A stretch of 64,000 nucleotides of DNA from Chryseobacterium sp. SSA4.19 (GTDB taxonomy: Bacteria; Bacteroidota; Bacteroidia; Flavobacteriales; Weeksellaceae), in assembly GCF_022601875.1 (NCBI RefSeq), contig NZ_JAKVIP010000016.1, positions 25,292 to 89,291 of the forward strand, read 5' to 3'. The notes beneath the pieces are model-generated. The model saw only the letters and a program-made list of their open reading frames with translations, was not told the origin of the DNA and did not search any database. How positions within the stretch are numbered: the stretch's first letter is position 1; each line of letters opens with the position of its first letter. The translations under genes and the position numbers were made by a program. Shown piece by piece: positions 35,432 through 45,293 of the stretch.

Positions 35432-36610
35432 ATGAACCTGACATTATATTTTAAAAAATTTTTCAGCAGCAGCCAGACTTCAGGCATAATTCTGATCTTT
35501 TGTGTCCTCATCTCGCTATTAATCGCCAATTCATCTGCTGCCGAAGGTTTTCAGTCGGCTTTAGACCAGGAAGCAGGAACAGATTTTTTGGGTTTGAAAT
35601 ATCCGGTAAGCATATGGATTAATGACGGCCTCATGGCGATATTCTTTCTTCTGGTAGGCCTCGAAATCAAAAGGGAAATGGTAGGAGGAGAACTCTCATC
35701 CTTTAAAAATGCTTCACTGCCTATTTTTGCAGCTGTAGGCGGCATGCTGGTTCCGGCGGTTATTTACACCGTTTTTAACTTTGGAACAAAATATGGGAAT
35801 GGCTGGGGAATCCCAATGGCCACTGATATTGCATTTTCCTTAGCAATTATATCCCTGCTGGGAAAAAGTATTCCGAATTCCATTAAAATTTTTCTTACGG
35901 CATTGGCTATTGTAGATGATCTGGGCGCTATTGCCGTCATTGCGGTATTTTATACAGACCAGATCCACTGGACCTATTTATTGTTATCTTCAGCAGTTGC
36001 CGCTTTGTTATTTTTACTGAATTTCTTAAAGGTTACAAAAATTATTTTTTACCTGGTTCCCGGTCTGTTTTTTTGGTATTTCCTTCATCATTCGGGGATT
36101 CATGCAACCATTGCCGGTGTTGTGCTTGCCTTCTCTATTCCAACGAATGTATCCACAACAGAAATTTCACCTCTGGAAAAACTGGAGCATCAGCTGCATA
36201 TTCCTGTGAGCTTCTTCATTATGCCTGTTTTTGCATTAACAAATACCAATATTACCTTTAACCATGAAATGGTTTCAGGAATTACAAATACTTTAGGCTT
36301 GGGGATTATCTGTGGTTTGGTATTAGGTAAGCTTATCGGAATCAATATCTTCTCATTTATTGCCATTAAATTCAGATTGAGTTCATTGCCTCAGAATGCT
36401 TCATGGAAACAAATGCTGGGTGTTGGTTTTCTGGCGGGAATCGGGTTTACCATGTCTATTTTTATTGCACTGCTTTCTTTCAAAGGATCGGATGACATCC
36501 AGGATGAAGCAAAATTTGCAATATTAATAGCTTCTGTATTATCCGGCATATTAGGTTTTACCGTATTGAAACTGAGTTCAAAAAATCATATAATCGGGGA
36601 AGAGAATTAA
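35432..36610 (+). CDS. nhaA: Na+/H+ antiporter NhaA
   Basis: Exports sodium in exchange for protons across the inner membrane. The 392 residues form about 12 hydrophobic helices, with family motifs INDGLMAIFFLLVGLEIKRE, GWGIPMATDIAFSLAI and LAIVDDLGAIAVIA. The last carries the paired Asp residues that bind Na+ and H+. The final helices (GFLAGIGFTMSIFIALL) are also typical. Directly follows rsh on the same strand. Confidence 0.95.
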   Translation: MNLTLYFKKFFSSSQTSGIILIFCVLISLLIANSSAAEGFQSALDQEAGTDFLGLKYPVSIWINDGLMAIFFLLVGLEIKREMVGGELSSFKNASLPIFAAVGGMLVPAVIYTVFNFGTKYGNGWGIPMATDIAFSLAIISLLGKSIPNSIKIFLTALAIVDDLGAIAVIAVFYTDQIHWTYLLLSSAVAALLFLLNFLKVTKIIFYLVPGLFFWYFLHHSGIHATIAGVVLAFSIPTNVSTTEISPLEKLEHQLHIPVSFFIMPVFALTNTNITFNHEMVSGITNTLGLGIICGLVLGKLIGINIFSFIAIKFRLSSLPQNASWKQMLGVGFLAGIGFTMSIFIALLSFKGSDDIQDEAKFAILIASVLSGILGFTVLKLSSKNHIIGEEN

Positions 36611-36643
36611 ACTGCTTTATATTTTAATTTTTAATCATGATCA

Positions 36644-37609
36644 TTATCCATGTTCATCATTTTTGTCCGATGTAATGTCTTCAGATTCTTTTTTCATTTC
36701 ATCAGACAATATTTTTTTAATTCTTACTTTCCTGATTGCCATATTCAGTTCATTCCCGAAAAGCAGCAGGTAGACATTAACATTCACCCATACCATGAGA
36801 AGGATCATGCTTCCGATGGAACCATATAAAACGTTATACCGCGCAATATTTTTAACATACAAAGCAAAGAAGTAAGTGGTTACCACAAACAAAACCGTAG
36901 TTAAAACCGCACCCGGAACAGCCTGTCGGAACCTTGTGATCTTGACCGTCCCCAACCAGTAAAAAAGGGCCAATAGAATAAAATAAAATATCGGGAATGA
37001 GACAAAACCGATAATTTTACTCAGGTTGCTGACGAGCCACGTAACATCATAAACCGGAGTAAACAGCTTAAGCACGACTTCTGAATAATAGACCCCGAAG
37101 AGCGCCAGAAAAACAATCAGTATAAAGCCGATGGTAATAAAAAACGAGAGGATAAATTCTTTCACATCACTCATTTTTTCATCATTGTTTTCATTAAACC
37201 CATTGATCAGGGAAAAGGTTCCGTTGGTGGCAAACACCAGAGCAAGGACAATTGTGAGATTGCTGATTCCTTTCATGTTGGGAACAATGCTCTTTTCAAT
37301 ATAATTCCTGACATCGCCTTCAATATTGGACGGAAATACATTATGCATCAAAACTTCAAAAATATAAAACTGGAGTTTGTCATAATGCGGCATATAGGGA
37401 ATAACAGACAGCAGAAAAAGAACAAATGGGAACAAACTGATCGTGAAACTCCATGAAATGGCAGCCGCTTTACGCCCTATCTTATCTTTAAAAACCCCTT
37501 TAATGTAAATCTGGAACATTTCCCAGATTGAGATCCCCAGCAAAGGGATGTGTATATCTGTAAAAAATGCCTGAATTTTCATGATAAAACGAGGAACTTT
37601 CATGCCCAT
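36644..37609 (-). CDS. YihY/BrkB family inner-membrane protein
   Basis: A 321-residue protein with six main hydrophobic segments and the YihY signatures: KAAAISWSFTISLFPFVLFLL, NGTFSLINGFNE, PGAVLTTVLFVVTTYFFALYV and YGSIGSMILLMVWVNVNVYLLLFGNELN. ATG 37609 was chosen because a longer frame would need TTG inside the promoter's -7 box (TACCTTTG on the minus strand, 37647-37640). The C-terminal tail is charged and cytoplasmic. The family was once thought to be RNase BN, which is not supported; its role is unclear. Convergent with nhaA. Confidence 0.87.
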   Translation of the reverse strand: MGMKVPRFIMKIQAFFTDIHIPLLGISIWEMFQIYIKGVFKDKIGRKAAAISWSFTISLFPFVLFLLSVIPYMPHYDKLQFYIFEVLMHNVFPSNIEGDVRNYIEKSIVPNMKGISNLTIVLALVFATNGTFSLINGFNENNDEKMSDVKEFILSFFITIGFILIVFLALFGVYYSEVVLKLFTPVYDVTWLVSNLSKIIGFVSFPIFYFILLALFYWLGTVKITRFRQAVPGAVLTTVLFVVTTYFFALYVKNIARYNVLYGSIGSMILLMVWVNVNVYLLLFGNELNMAIRKVRIKKILSDEMKKESEDITSDKNDEHG

Positions 37610-37639
37610 ATTATGTCTGTTTATTAATGGTTCTGCCTG

Positions 37640-37647
37640 CAAAGGTA
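37640..37647 (-). promoter_or_regulatory. -7 box of the YihY gene
   Basis: The minus strand reads TACCTTTG, a perfect TAnnTTTG, placing the transcript start about 26 nt before ATG 37609. It overlaps the first codon of the longest possible frame and so argues against that start. Confidence 0.5.
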
Positions 37648-37828
37648 ATGGAATTTATTTTCCATCGCCTAATGCTCTCATTACAGGATTGTTAATCTGA
37701 ACATTAGCTGCGTGGGAAATCGGAAAGAGATGAGCCGTATGCTTATAAACAGATCCTTGTAAAATAATTATTTTTAAAACTTAGAATTTTCATAAAAATA
37801 CAAATATTGATTGTATTTGATTTATGAA

Positions 37829-37836
37829 TACCTTTG
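37829..37836 (+). promoter_or_regulatory. -7 box of rlmH
   Basis: TACCTTTG, perfect TAnnTTTG, with ATTG 19 bases upstream (37806-37809) as a weak -33 element. The start site would be about 22 nt before the rlmH ATG. Confidence 0.45.
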
Positions 37837-37862
37837 TCGCTTCTAATAAATAAAAAGATCAC

Positions 37863-38336
37863 ATGCAGATTAATTTAGTTTGTATCGGTAAAACAGATGA
37901 CAAGGAAATCAGTTCTTTAATCAACTATTATATAAAACGTCTCCCGAAGCACTGGAATTTTGAGATTATTGAAATTCCTGATGTAAGGAATGCCAAAAAT
38001 CTCTCCCCCGATCTTTTAAAAAAAGAAGAAGCAAAACTCTTTATGAACCATATTGACCGAACCGATCTGGTCATGATTCTTGACGAAAAGGGAAAGCAGT
38101 TTACAAGTCGTGAATTCGCTCAGAAAATAGACGGCTGGATGAATTCCTCAGTAAAAAAAATTCATTTTCTTATTGGAGGAGCATATGGATTTTCAGAGGA
38201 TATGTACAACAGGGCCAATGAAAAAATGTCGTTATCCAAAATGACATTTACCCATCAGATGATCCGGTTATTCATCGTCGAGCAGGTATATCGTGCCGAT
38301 CAGATTCTGCAGGGAAAACCTTATCATAACGATTAA
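37863..38336 (+). CDS. rlmH: 23S rRNA (pseudouridine1915-N3)-methyltransferase
   Basis: SPOUT methyltransferase that modifies helix 69 of 23S rRNA on assembled ribosomes. 157 residues, full length. Family motifs are LVMILDEKGKQFTSREFA, IHFLIGGAYGF (the SAM-binding knot) and the C-terminal HQMIRLFIVEQVYRA followed by the conserved YH. It converges with trmL; the two stop codons are one base apart. Confidence 0.95.
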   Translation: MQINLVCIGKTDDKEISSLINYYIKRLPKHWNFEIIEIPDVRNAKNLSPDLLKKEEAKLFMNHIDRTDLVMILDEKGKQFTSREFAQKIDGWMNSSVKKIHFLIGGAYGFSEDMYNRANEKMSLSKMTFTHQMIRLFIVEQVYRADQILQGKPYHND

Positions 38337-38337
38337 A

Positions 38338-38799
38338 TTACAGGTTTGCTTTTAAACCAATCTGCCTTTTTGCTTCACCAACCACAAAAGCAACGGAATT
38401 CGCGATATTGAAACTCCGGATCAGCTTAGACATGGGAATTGTTACATGGTTTTCAAAACGGTCTAAAATATCTTTGCTCAGCCCGGTACTTTCTTTCCCG
38501 AATACCAGCCAGTCCCCATCCTGAAAAGAAACCTCAAGATAAGATTTTTCGGCATGTGAGCTCATCAGCATCACACGGGAAAAATCCGGAATGACTCTTA
38601 GCCATTCATCCACATTTTCGTATTCGGTAACATCAAGATGTGTCCAATAATCCAGTCCGGAACGTTTCAGGTTTTTATCATTGATGACAAATCCGAACGG
38701 ATGAATTAAATGCAGCCTACTTTCCGTTCCTACACATAATCTTCCGATATTTCCGGTATTATTGGGTATCTCAGGTTCTACGAGAACAATATTTAACAT
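38338..38799 (-). CDS. trmL: tRNA (cytidine/uridine34-2'-O)-methyltransferase
   Basis: SPOUT-class enzyme that 2'-O-methylates the wobble base of leucine tRNAs. 153 residues. The N-terminal IVLVEPEIPNNTGNIGRLC and the knot motifs WLVFGKESTGL and RSFNIANSVAFVVGEAKRQ match TrmL well. It converges with rlmH, another SPOUT enzyme. No terminator is visible between them. Confidence 0.93.
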   Translation of the reverse strand: MLNIVLVEPEIPNNTGNIGRLCVGTESRLHLIHPFGFVINDKNLKRSGLDYWTHLDVTEYENVDEWLRVIPDFSRVMLMSSHAEKSYLEVSFQDGDWLVFGKESTGLSKDILDRFENHVTIPMSKLIRSFNIANSVAFVVGEAKRQIGLKANL

Positions 38800-38886
38800 A
38801 AATAATGTATAACTAATTTTAAAATTTCCGGATTAAGTATTGCTGTAAAATATTTTAGATTCGATCATTTCATAGAATATATCAGT

Positions 38887-39699
38887 TTATTTCTTTTCAC
38901 ATTTAGCATAATGCTCAAGCAATAAAGGTTTTTCATAGCCTAAACTCACCGCCTTATCCAGACTAGCGCAGGCTTCTTTGGGTTTAGCCGATTCAAATAA
39001 GATCAGCGCTTTGTTCACGTGGGCCTGAGCGAATTTCGGATCAATAGAAATCGCTTTATTAACGTCTGCCAATGCTTCTTTATATTTCTTCAGTTTAAAA
39101 TAAACATCTCCCCTGCCGCTGTACAACAATGATTCCGGCTTTTCAGAAATCAACTGGTTATAATCTTTCAAAGCACCCGGCAGGTCTCCGCTATTCTTCT
39201 TCAGGTTCGCCAATCCTGTTCTTGCATAAATATTGTCAGGAGCAAAGCTTAAAAGCTGGTTTAGATCTTTTGAAGCCAGGTCTTTTTTACCCATATTTTC
39301 ATATACCTTCGCACGTGTAAGGTACATCTCTGCATTTTCTGGCTGTAATTTAATTCCCTGATTTAAATAATCAAGTGCCGCCTGTTTATTGCCTTTCTGC
39401 CCGTGGATAGAACCCAGATTAGCATATACTGTTGCAGACATCGGATTAGCCTTCAATGCTGATTCATAAGACTTAAAAGCAGAAGTTGTTTTTCCCAGTC
39501 TTCGCTGTGCGGTCCCGAGATAATTATAATACTCAGACTTAATCTGCTGGATTTTTTCATTTTGTGCTAATTTTGAATATTGTTCTTCAGCGCATTTATA
39601 GTCCGCTTTCTGAAAACATTCTTCAGCTGTTTTTTTGTCCTGGGCGTAAAAATTTAATGATAAAAATGCTAATGTAAGAAATGATAGATGTTTTTTCAT
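38887..39699 (-). CDS. Secreted tetratricopeptide-repeat protein
   Basis: A 270-residue protein with a signal peptide (ending LNFYAQ, about 1-19) and about six TPR units over residues 20-265 (for example YYNYLGTAQRRLGKTTSAFKSY, ANLGSIHGQKGNKQAALDYL, GRGDVYFKLKKYKEALADV). TPRs are protein-binding scaffolds, and exported ones in this phylum often act in envelope complexes. It overlaps the stop of the PAP2 gene by 4 bp (ATGA), so translation is probably coupled. Partner unknown. Confidence 0.85.
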   Translation of the reverse strand: MKKHLSFLTLAFLSLNFYAQDKKTAEECFQKADYKCAEEQYSKLAQNEKIQQIKSEYYNYLGTAQRRLGKTTSAFKSYESALKANPMSATVYANLGSIHGQKGNKQAALDYLNQGIKLQPENAEMYLTRAKVYENMGKKDLASKDLNQLLSFAPDNIYARTGLANLKKNSGDLPGALKDYNQLISEKPESLLYSGRGDVYFKLKKYKEALADVNKAISIDPKFAQAHVNKALILFESAKPKEACASLDKAVSLGYEKPLLLEHYAKCEKK

Positions 39700-40262
39700 G
39701 GAGTTATTTTTTGTTTATTGATTACTTTTTTGGCGAGCGCAGCAAAAATCACTCCCAATAAAGTTCCAACAAACGCCCCCACCAAAATATCTATCGGGAA
39801 ATGCACTCCTAAATATATACGGCTGTAAGCTACTACTGCCGCCCATACAAATATAGCATAAGGAAACCATTTAAGCCTGTCTTTTAATAAAATACTTAAA
39901 TAGGTTGCTAAAAAAAATGTATTGGAGGCATGGGCAGAATAAAAACCAAACTGGCCGCCGCATTTTACAATTCTCATGTGATGCTCTAAAGAAGGATCAT
40001 GACAGGGTCTTAACCTGGCCACACCATATTTAAAAATTCCTGCTACCTGATCCGATACCGTAACTCCGATCGCAACGAATATTAAAATAAAAACCAAAGA
40101 TCTCAGCTTATAGCTTTTAAATAAAAAATAACATAGAATAATATAGAGCGGAATCCAGATCCATGTGCTGGAAATCAGCATCCAGAACTGGTCAAATGAA
40201 GAATTTCCCAGATTATTGAGCAATAGGAAAACCTTTTTGTCTTCCCTGATAATCTCTTCCAT
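39696..40262 (-). CDS. PAP2 superfamily membrane phosphatase
   Basis: A 188-residue protein with about five to six helices and the three PAP2 phosphatase motifs: KYGVARLRPC, YSAHASNTF (in place of PSGH) and SRIYLGVHFPIDIL, with the catalytic histidines in the last two. It probably dephosphorylates undecaprenyl diphosphate or a lipid A/phospholipid phosphate on the periplasmic face. It lies 2 bp after tatA and overlaps the TPR gene, so tatA-PAP2-TPR form one transcription unit. Confidence 0.88.
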   Translation of the reverse strand: MEEIIREDKKVFLLLNNLGNSSFDQFWMLISSTWIWIPLYIILCYFLFKSYKLRSLVFILIFVAIGVTVSDQVAGIFKYGVARLRPCHDPSLEHHMRIVKCGGQFGFYSAHASNTFFLATYLSILLKDRLKWFPYAIFVWAAVVAYSRIYLGVHFPIDILVGAFVGTLLGVIFAALAKKVINKQKITP

Positions 40263-40264
40263 CG

Positions 40265-40600
40265 TTATCTGCTTACAGGTCCTTCATAAGTATCATCATC
40301 GGAAGGTTTCGGCTGTATAGGATCCTGCGATGGTTTAGGTTCTGTTACAATATCTTTTTCAATATCTTTCATCGGATTATACTCTTTCGCCGCATCCTTT
40401 ACTTTTTCGATCTCACGTTTAATTTCAGAAACAGGGTTATCCGTTTCTTTCATGATCTCGGTTTTGATATCTTCAACTGCACCGCGCATTTTTCTTACTC
40501 CTGATCCTAAGTCACGCGCGATTTGAGGAAGTTTATCCGGTCCGAATAATACAACGATTGCAACGGCAATGAGTGCCATTTCTCCTATGCTTAGTTCCAT
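40265..40600 (-). CDS. tatA: Sec-independent translocase subunit TatA/E
   Basis: A 111-residue Tat pore subunit: a short N-terminal helix (LSIGEMALIAVAIVVLFGPDKL, about 3-24), the conserved FGPDKLP hinge, then an amphipathic helix (QIARDLGSGVRKMRGAVEDI) and a polar, Pro/Asp-rich tail. FGPDKLP also fits TatB, but the length favours TatA/E. It could serve export of the Rieske protein encoded at 3.3-3.8 kb. First gene of the tatA-PAP2-TPR unit. tatC is not in the window. Confidence 0.85.
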   Translation of the reverse strand: MELSIGEMALIAVAIVVLFGPDKLPQIARDLGSGVRKMRGAVEDIKTEIMKETDNPVSEIKREIEKVKDAAKEYNPMKDIEKDIVTEPKPSQDPIQPKPSDDDTYEGPVSR

Positions 40601-40749
40601 TTGGTAAAATTACGAAAGATTATGTACATGAGAGACAAATGTACAGGATTTTAAATAAATTTTAAGAAACGAAAAAATCGGAGTTTTGAATTTTTTAATA
40701 TTGAAGTTGTTTAAACAAACAGGAATGCCTGATAGATATCCCGACTCTG

Positions 40750-41985
40750 TTACTCCAAAAAATCCTTTTTTAAACTCTTTTTCTGAAAATTAAAATAGGT
40801 AATGACAACACTTGCTGCCATTAAGATAAAGGCTAAAAAGAAAGGGGCACCCGAAAATTCAAATGGTGCTTCATCATGGGTAAAATAGTAAAACAAATTA
40901 GTCATCAACGGCGGACCGATAATAGAAGTAGCGCTCATCAGGCTGGTTAATGCCCCCTGAAGCTCACCCTGTTCATTAGACGGGACACTTTTTGTGATCA
41001 CCGACTGAAGCGCAGGCCCGCAGATTCCCCCCAGGCAATACGGGATTAAAAAGACAAACATCATCCAGCCCTGTGTTGCAAACGCAAATAGCAACATTCC
41101 AATGGCGTATAGTGTCAACCCATAATAAATACTTTTCTGTTCACCAAACTTGGGTGTTGTCCATCTGATCAACACTCCCTGAACCAACCCTACCAGCAAC
41201 CCGACAACGCCTAAAGAAATTCCTACCATCCTCTCATTCCAGCTGAATTTATACATAGTGAAAAAGCTCCAGTTGCTCTGAACAGCATGGCCTGCGATAT
41301 AAATTAAAATCAGTGAAACGATCAGTCCGGAAATTTCAGGATGCTTGCCCAGGAATTTAAATGACCCGACCGGATTGGCACGTTTCCAGTTGAACTCTCT
41401 TCTTTTTTCCTTATCCAGGCTTTCCGGCAGGATAAAATAACCGTACAGGAAATTCAGGAGACACAAACCTGCCGCCGCATAAAATGGAACTCTTGCGCCG
41501 TAATGCCCCAGCAAGCCTCCTAACACAGGACCAATAATAAATCCAAGGCCGAAAGCTGCACCAATCAACCCGAAGTTCTTAGCCCGGTCTTCATCGGTTG
41601 AAATATCGGCAATATAAGCGCTTGCCGTTGTAACGCTTGCACCAGTAATACCTGCAATGATCCGTCCCAAAAACAGCCATATGATAGTGGGAGCCAAAGC
41701 AAGTAAAATATAATCCACAGCAAATCCGAAAAGTGAGATCAGAATAATCGGCCTCCTTCCGAATTTATCACTAAGGTTTCCTACAACAGGTGAAAAGATA
41801 AATTGTGTAAAAGCATAGGCAAAACCTAGCCAGCCGCCATATTTGGCAGCCTCGCTTATATCGGCATGAATAAGCTCCTCAATCAGTTTAGGAACTACAG
41901 GGATAATGATTCCCCATCCTGTAATATCAATTAACAGCGTAATGAATATAAAGCTCATCGCAGCTTTTTTCCTTGCGTTTTCCAT
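40750..41985 (-). CDS. MFS transporter of the tetracycline-efflux (TCR) type
   Basis: A 411-residue protein with 12 predicted helices. Motif A between helices 2 and 3 is [13 protein letters not shown], and the TM5 antiporter region ([16 protein letters not shown]) fits drug:H+ exporters. Overall it resembles TetA-like/TCR proteins that are common in Chryseobacterium genomes. The substrate cannot be predicted, and resistance should not be assumed. A -7 box TAATTTTG (minus strand, 42000-41993) lies only a few bases from the start codon, so the mRNA may be nearly leaderless. Confidence 0.85.
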   Translation of the reverse strand: MENARKKAAMSFIFITLLIDITGWGIIIPVVPKLIEELIHADISEAAKYGGWLGFAYAFTQFIFSPVVGNLSDKFGRRPIILISLFGFAVDYILLALAPTIIWLFLGRIIAGITGASVTTASAYIADISTDEDRAKNFGLIGAAFGLGFIIGPVLGGLLGHYGARVPFYAAAGLCLLNFLYGYFILPESLDKEKRREFNWKRANPVGSFKFLGKHPEISGLIVSLILIYIAGHAVQSNWSFFTMYKFSWNERMVGISLGVVGLLVGLVQGVLIRWTTPKFGEQKSIYYGLTLYAIGMLLFAFATQGWMMFVFLIPYCLGGICGPALQSVITKSVPSNEQGELQGALTSLMSATSIIGPPLMTNLFYYFTHDEAPFEFSGAPFFLAFILMAASVVITYFNFQKKSLKKDFLE

Positions 41986-41992
41986 AATGGTG

Positions 41993-42000
41993 CAAAATTA
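41993..42000 (-). promoter_or_regulatory. -7 box of the MFS gene
   Basis: The minus strand reads TAATTTTG (TAnnTTTG), 7 bp before the start codon. No -33 TTTG is seen. It implies a 5' leader of only a few nucleotides. Confidence 0.35.
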
Positions 42001-42135
42001 AAAAAATCAAAAAATAACATTGAAAAATTATAAAGAATAAATGAGATTCCTGGTAACCTGAATCATTAAATTAAAATTTTATAATAAGCACAACTGAATA
42101 ATTACCCAACCACTATATCAAACAGCTTCCATTAA

Positions 42136-42164
42136 AAAAGCCTTTCAGAATCTGAAAGGCTTTT
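42136..42164 (-). terminator. Terminator of secDF
   Basis: A perfect 14-base inverted repeat (AAAAGCCTTTCAGA and complement) around one base, so the real loop is formed by the inner bases. It has A/T flanks and lies 22 bp after the secDF stop. Confidence 0.85.
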
Positions 42165-42185
42165 CTCTTATTTATTGTAGTTTAC

Positions 42186-45080
42186 TTATTTTGAGGCAAG
42201 TACTTCTTTGCTTGTGGTTGTTTTACCGTGAACTTCGTCTTCTTTTCCTGTTTTAAGGAAATCGTAGGCAATTGCCGACGCAATGAAGATGGATGAATAG
42301 GTACCGAATCCAATTCCGATTAACATCGCAAACATAAATCCTCTCAGGTTGTCCCCACCAAAAATGAAGATAGCCAAAATCACCAATATGGTAGTAAATG
42401 AAGTGTTGAATGTTCTTCCTAATGTACTCGAAATAGAATCATCAAACAATCCTGCCAAGGTCAAGGACTTTTTCTCTTTCAGATATTCCCTGATTCGGTC
42501 AAATATAATTACCGTATCATTAATTGAATATCCTAATACCGTAAGAATTGCAGCAATGAAATCCTGGTTGATCTCCATGTTGAACGGCATGAATTTATGA
42601 AGCAATGAATAGGCTCCCAAAATAATAACCGCATCATGGAATAAAGCAGCAACCGCACCTAATGAGAACTGCCATTTTCTGAATCGGATCAGGATATATA
42701 AGAAAATTCCTCCCAAGGCAGCAACTACTGCAAGAATGCCGTGCTTCTGGATATCATCAGCAACAGTAGGCCCTACTTTTTCGGAAGAAATAATTCCGGC
42801 ATGTTCTTTATCTGCAGATTTGAAGTCTTTTAAGGTAGTTCCTGCAGGAAGATTAGATTTCAACCCTTCAAATAACTTCTGTTCAATAACCTGGTCAGCG
42901 TTCAAAGATTCATCTTCAATAAGGTAATCAGTAGAAATTTTCAGCTGGTTATCGTTTCCGAAAGTTTTTGCTTCCACAGAAGAATTTTTCCCGTCTTCTG
43001 TTTTAAACATGGCTACCAATTTGCCTTCGATATCTTCCGCATTGACTGGTTTATCAAAACGCACCACATAATTTCTACCTCCGGTAAAATCGATCCCATA
43101 TTTAAATCCGTGGATAGCAATTGATGCAATACAGATTACCGTTAAAACAGCGGAAACGATATAAGCATATTTCCTCTTACCGATGAAATCAATCCATGTA
43201 TTTCTGAATAGGTTTTTAGTCGGTGGCGTCCACACAGAAAGTTGTTTTCCTTTATTCAATCTTGAGAAAATCATAACCCTGGAAAGAAGAACCGAAGTAA
43301 AGAAGGTCATTAAAATACCAATTCCCAATGTTAAAGCAAAACCTTTAATTGGTCCTGTTCCGAAAAGGAAAAGTACACCGGCAGTTAATAATGTCGTTAA
43401 GTGACCATCAACAATCGCACTTAAGGCATGCTTGAAACCATCTTTATAAGCTTCAAGAATACTTTTTCCTGCAAACAGCTCCTCTTTTGTTCTTTCGTAA
43501 ATAATTACGTTGGTATCCACAGCCATTGCCATGGTCAATACGATACCTGCAATACCAGGAAGCGTAAGTGTGAAGTCTCCGGAATCCATAATTCCGAAAA
43601 TATAGAATAAGTTGATAATCATTGCAATTACAGCATATACTCCTGCACCGCCGTAATAGAAAATAATGTAAGCAATGATAATTAAAAATGCGATAGCAAA
43701 TGAGAGCATACCGGCGTTGATCGATTCCTGGCCAAGAGACGGTCCGACTACCGTAGCCTGAACCACTTTTGCCCCTGCAGGTAATTTACCGGCTCCTAAA
43801 ACGTCTACCAGTTCTTTAGCTTCTTCCTGAGAGAAGTTACCTGAAATCTGTGTTCTTCCGTTAGGAATGGCGCCTACTACGTTTGGTGCCATATAGACTC
43901 TGTTATCAAGGGTTACAGCTACCGGCTTCCCTACGTTTTTCTCCGTTAAGGTTTTCCATTCTTTAGCACCTTTGGAATCCATCTGCATATCTACCACAAC
44001 TCTGCTTAGCTCATCATAGCCGATATTGGCTGTTTCAACAGCACCGTCTACCGGAGCTTTCTGGTTGATGTTTCCTCTGATCGCATATAATACAAGACTT
44101 TCAGCATCCGTTGCTTCAGGTTTATATCCCCACATGAATTGGGTATACTTAATGTTAGCCGGACGTAAGGACTGTCCTACTTTGCTGTTTAAGATTTTAT
44201 TTACGGCAGCGGTATCAGACAATTTTACATTGGCAACACCGTTAGTTCTTAATTTGTCAAGGTGTAAAAGGTTCATGAAGTTGGTGGTCTTGGCAACTCC
44301 CATAGAATCACCTTTTGCAGCAACAATTGAAGTCAGTGTCTGGAAATAAGGTGCTATTTCAGGAACCTGCTGCACTTCCCAGAACTGTAGTTTTGCAGAA
44401 GTCTGAAGCATTTTTTTCACTTTATCGATATCCTTCATACCAGGCATTTCAACAGAAATCCTTGCAGTTCCGGGAACTCTCTGAACGTTCGGCTGCACAG
44501 CTCCCATCTTATCGATTCTGGTTCTGATTACTTCAAAAGCCGTTCCTACAGAAGCATCGATTTTTCTCTTAACAATACTTTTCACCTGGTCGTCCGGCGT
44601 ATTATATTTCACCTCGGTCAGTGTAGTATTTCCGAAAAGTTCAGGATCGGCAAGCTTAAGGTTGGTCCCTTTTGCTTTATTGATCGCATCGAACTGCTCA
44701 AAGAAGTTGTCAATATAAGACTTGGTTGAATTCTTCTGTACTTCGTCAGTTTTGTTTAAAGCCTCGATAAGGACCGGGTTGGTGGAATAATTGGTAAGAT
44801 CATTCACAAGATCTCTCTGGTTGATCTCCAAAAGAACATTAATCCCTCCTTTAAGGTCAAGACCAAGTTTCATTTCCTTGTCTTTGGCTCTGGAATAATA
44901 AAGTTTTGTAAAGCCCAGATTAAGAGTATCTTCCTTCAACCGCTTGATCTCTTTCTCGTTTCCGTTTGCAGCTTCGATCTGCGATTCAATTTTGCTGGCG
45001 TACCAGGTTGGCAATAGCTCATTTAAGCAAATCAACCCTAGTACAATAGCAACAATTGTAATAAGTCCTTTTCCTTGCAT
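42186..45080 (-). CDS. secDF: Fused protein translocase SecDF
   Basis: Uses the proton gradient to pull secreted proteins through SecYEG. At 964 residues SecD and SecF are fused, as is usual in Bacteroidota. The SecD part has KLGLDLKGGINVLLEI near the start, a large periplasmic P1 domain (about 100-440) and six helices (AMAVDTNVIIYERTKEEL with the key Asp). The SecF part begins near 620 with YGIDFTGGRNYVVRF and ends with another helix group (GYSINDTVIIFDRIREYL). Monocistronic, with a -7 box (TATATTTG, minus strand 45117-45110) and a terminator. Confidence 0.96.
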   Translation of the reverse strand: MQGKGLITIVAIVLGLICLNELLPTWYASKIESQIEAANGNEKEIKRLKEDTLNLGFTKLYYSRAKDKEMKLGLDLKGGINVLLEINQRDLVNDLTNYSTNPVLIEALNKTDEVQKNSTKSYIDNFFEQFDAINKAKGTNLKLADPELFGNTTLTEVKYNTPDDQVKSIVKRKIDASVGTAFEVIRTRIDKMGAVQPNVQRVPGTARISVEMPGMKDIDKVKKMLQTSAKLQFWEVQQVPEIAPYFQTLTSIVAAKGDSMGVAKTTNFMNLLHLDKLRTNGVANVKLSDTAAVNKILNSKVGQSLRPANIKYTQFMWGYKPEATDAESLVLYAIRGNINQKAPVDGAVETANIGYDELSRVVVDMQMDSKGAKEWKTLTEKNVGKPVAVTLDNRVYMAPNVVGAIPNGRTQISGNFSQEEAKELVDVLGAGKLPAGAKVVQATVVGPSLGQESINAGMLSFAIAFLIIIAYIIFYYGGAGVYAVIAMIINLFYIFGIMDSGDFTLTLPGIAGIVLTMAMAVDTNVIIYERTKEELFAGKSILEAYKDGFKHALSAIVDGHLTTLLTAGVLFLFGTGPIKGFALTLGIGILMTFFTSVLLSRVMIFSRLNKGKQLSVWTPPTKNLFRNTWIDFIGKRKYAYIVSAVLTVICIASIAIHGFKYGIDFTGGRNYVVRFDKPVNAEDIEGKLVAMFKTEDGKNSSVEAKTFGNDNQLKISTDYLIEDESLNADQVIEQKLFEGLKSNLPAGTTLKDFKSADKEHAGIISSEKVGPTVADDIQKHGILAVVAALGGIFLYILIRFRKWQFSLGAVAALFHDAVIILGAYSLLHKFMPFNMEINQDFIAAILTVLGYSINDTVIIFDRIREYLKEKKSLTLAGLFDDSISSTLGRTFNTSFTTILVILAIFIFGGDNLRGFMFAMLIGIGFGTYSSIFIASAIAYDFLKTGKEDEVHGKTTTSKEVLASK

Positions 45081-45109
45081 TTTGTTATAACTACGTTAAA
45101 TTAAGTCGG

Positions 45110-45117
45110 CAAATATA
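45110..45117 (-). promoter_or_regulatory. -7 box of secDF
   Basis: The minus strand reads TATATTTG (TAnnTTTG) 29 bp before the secDF start. No clear -33 TTTG is seen. Confidence 0.4.
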
Positions 45118-45293
45118 ATCATTTTCTTGTATTTTATAAATTTTTAACAACAGAAATCATTTATTTTCAGATATATCGGTAATTCTGCCAATTTAAGATT
45201 TAATAATTTTTTCATGGTATTATGACAAATTTTTTAAAGATTTATTGGTATGAAATTTTCATATGATTTTAATAGACTAAATATCAAAATATT

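Noticed and set aside
36644..37642. Longer YihY frame starting at 37642
   Set aside because: It would need a TTG start that lies inside a perfect -7 promoter box; the ATG at 37609 is used instead.
40750..41985. MFS gene as a tetracycline-resistance determinant
   Set aside because: The similarity is to the broad TCR-type efflux family; nothing in the sequence or context (no mobile element, no TetR) shows resistance.
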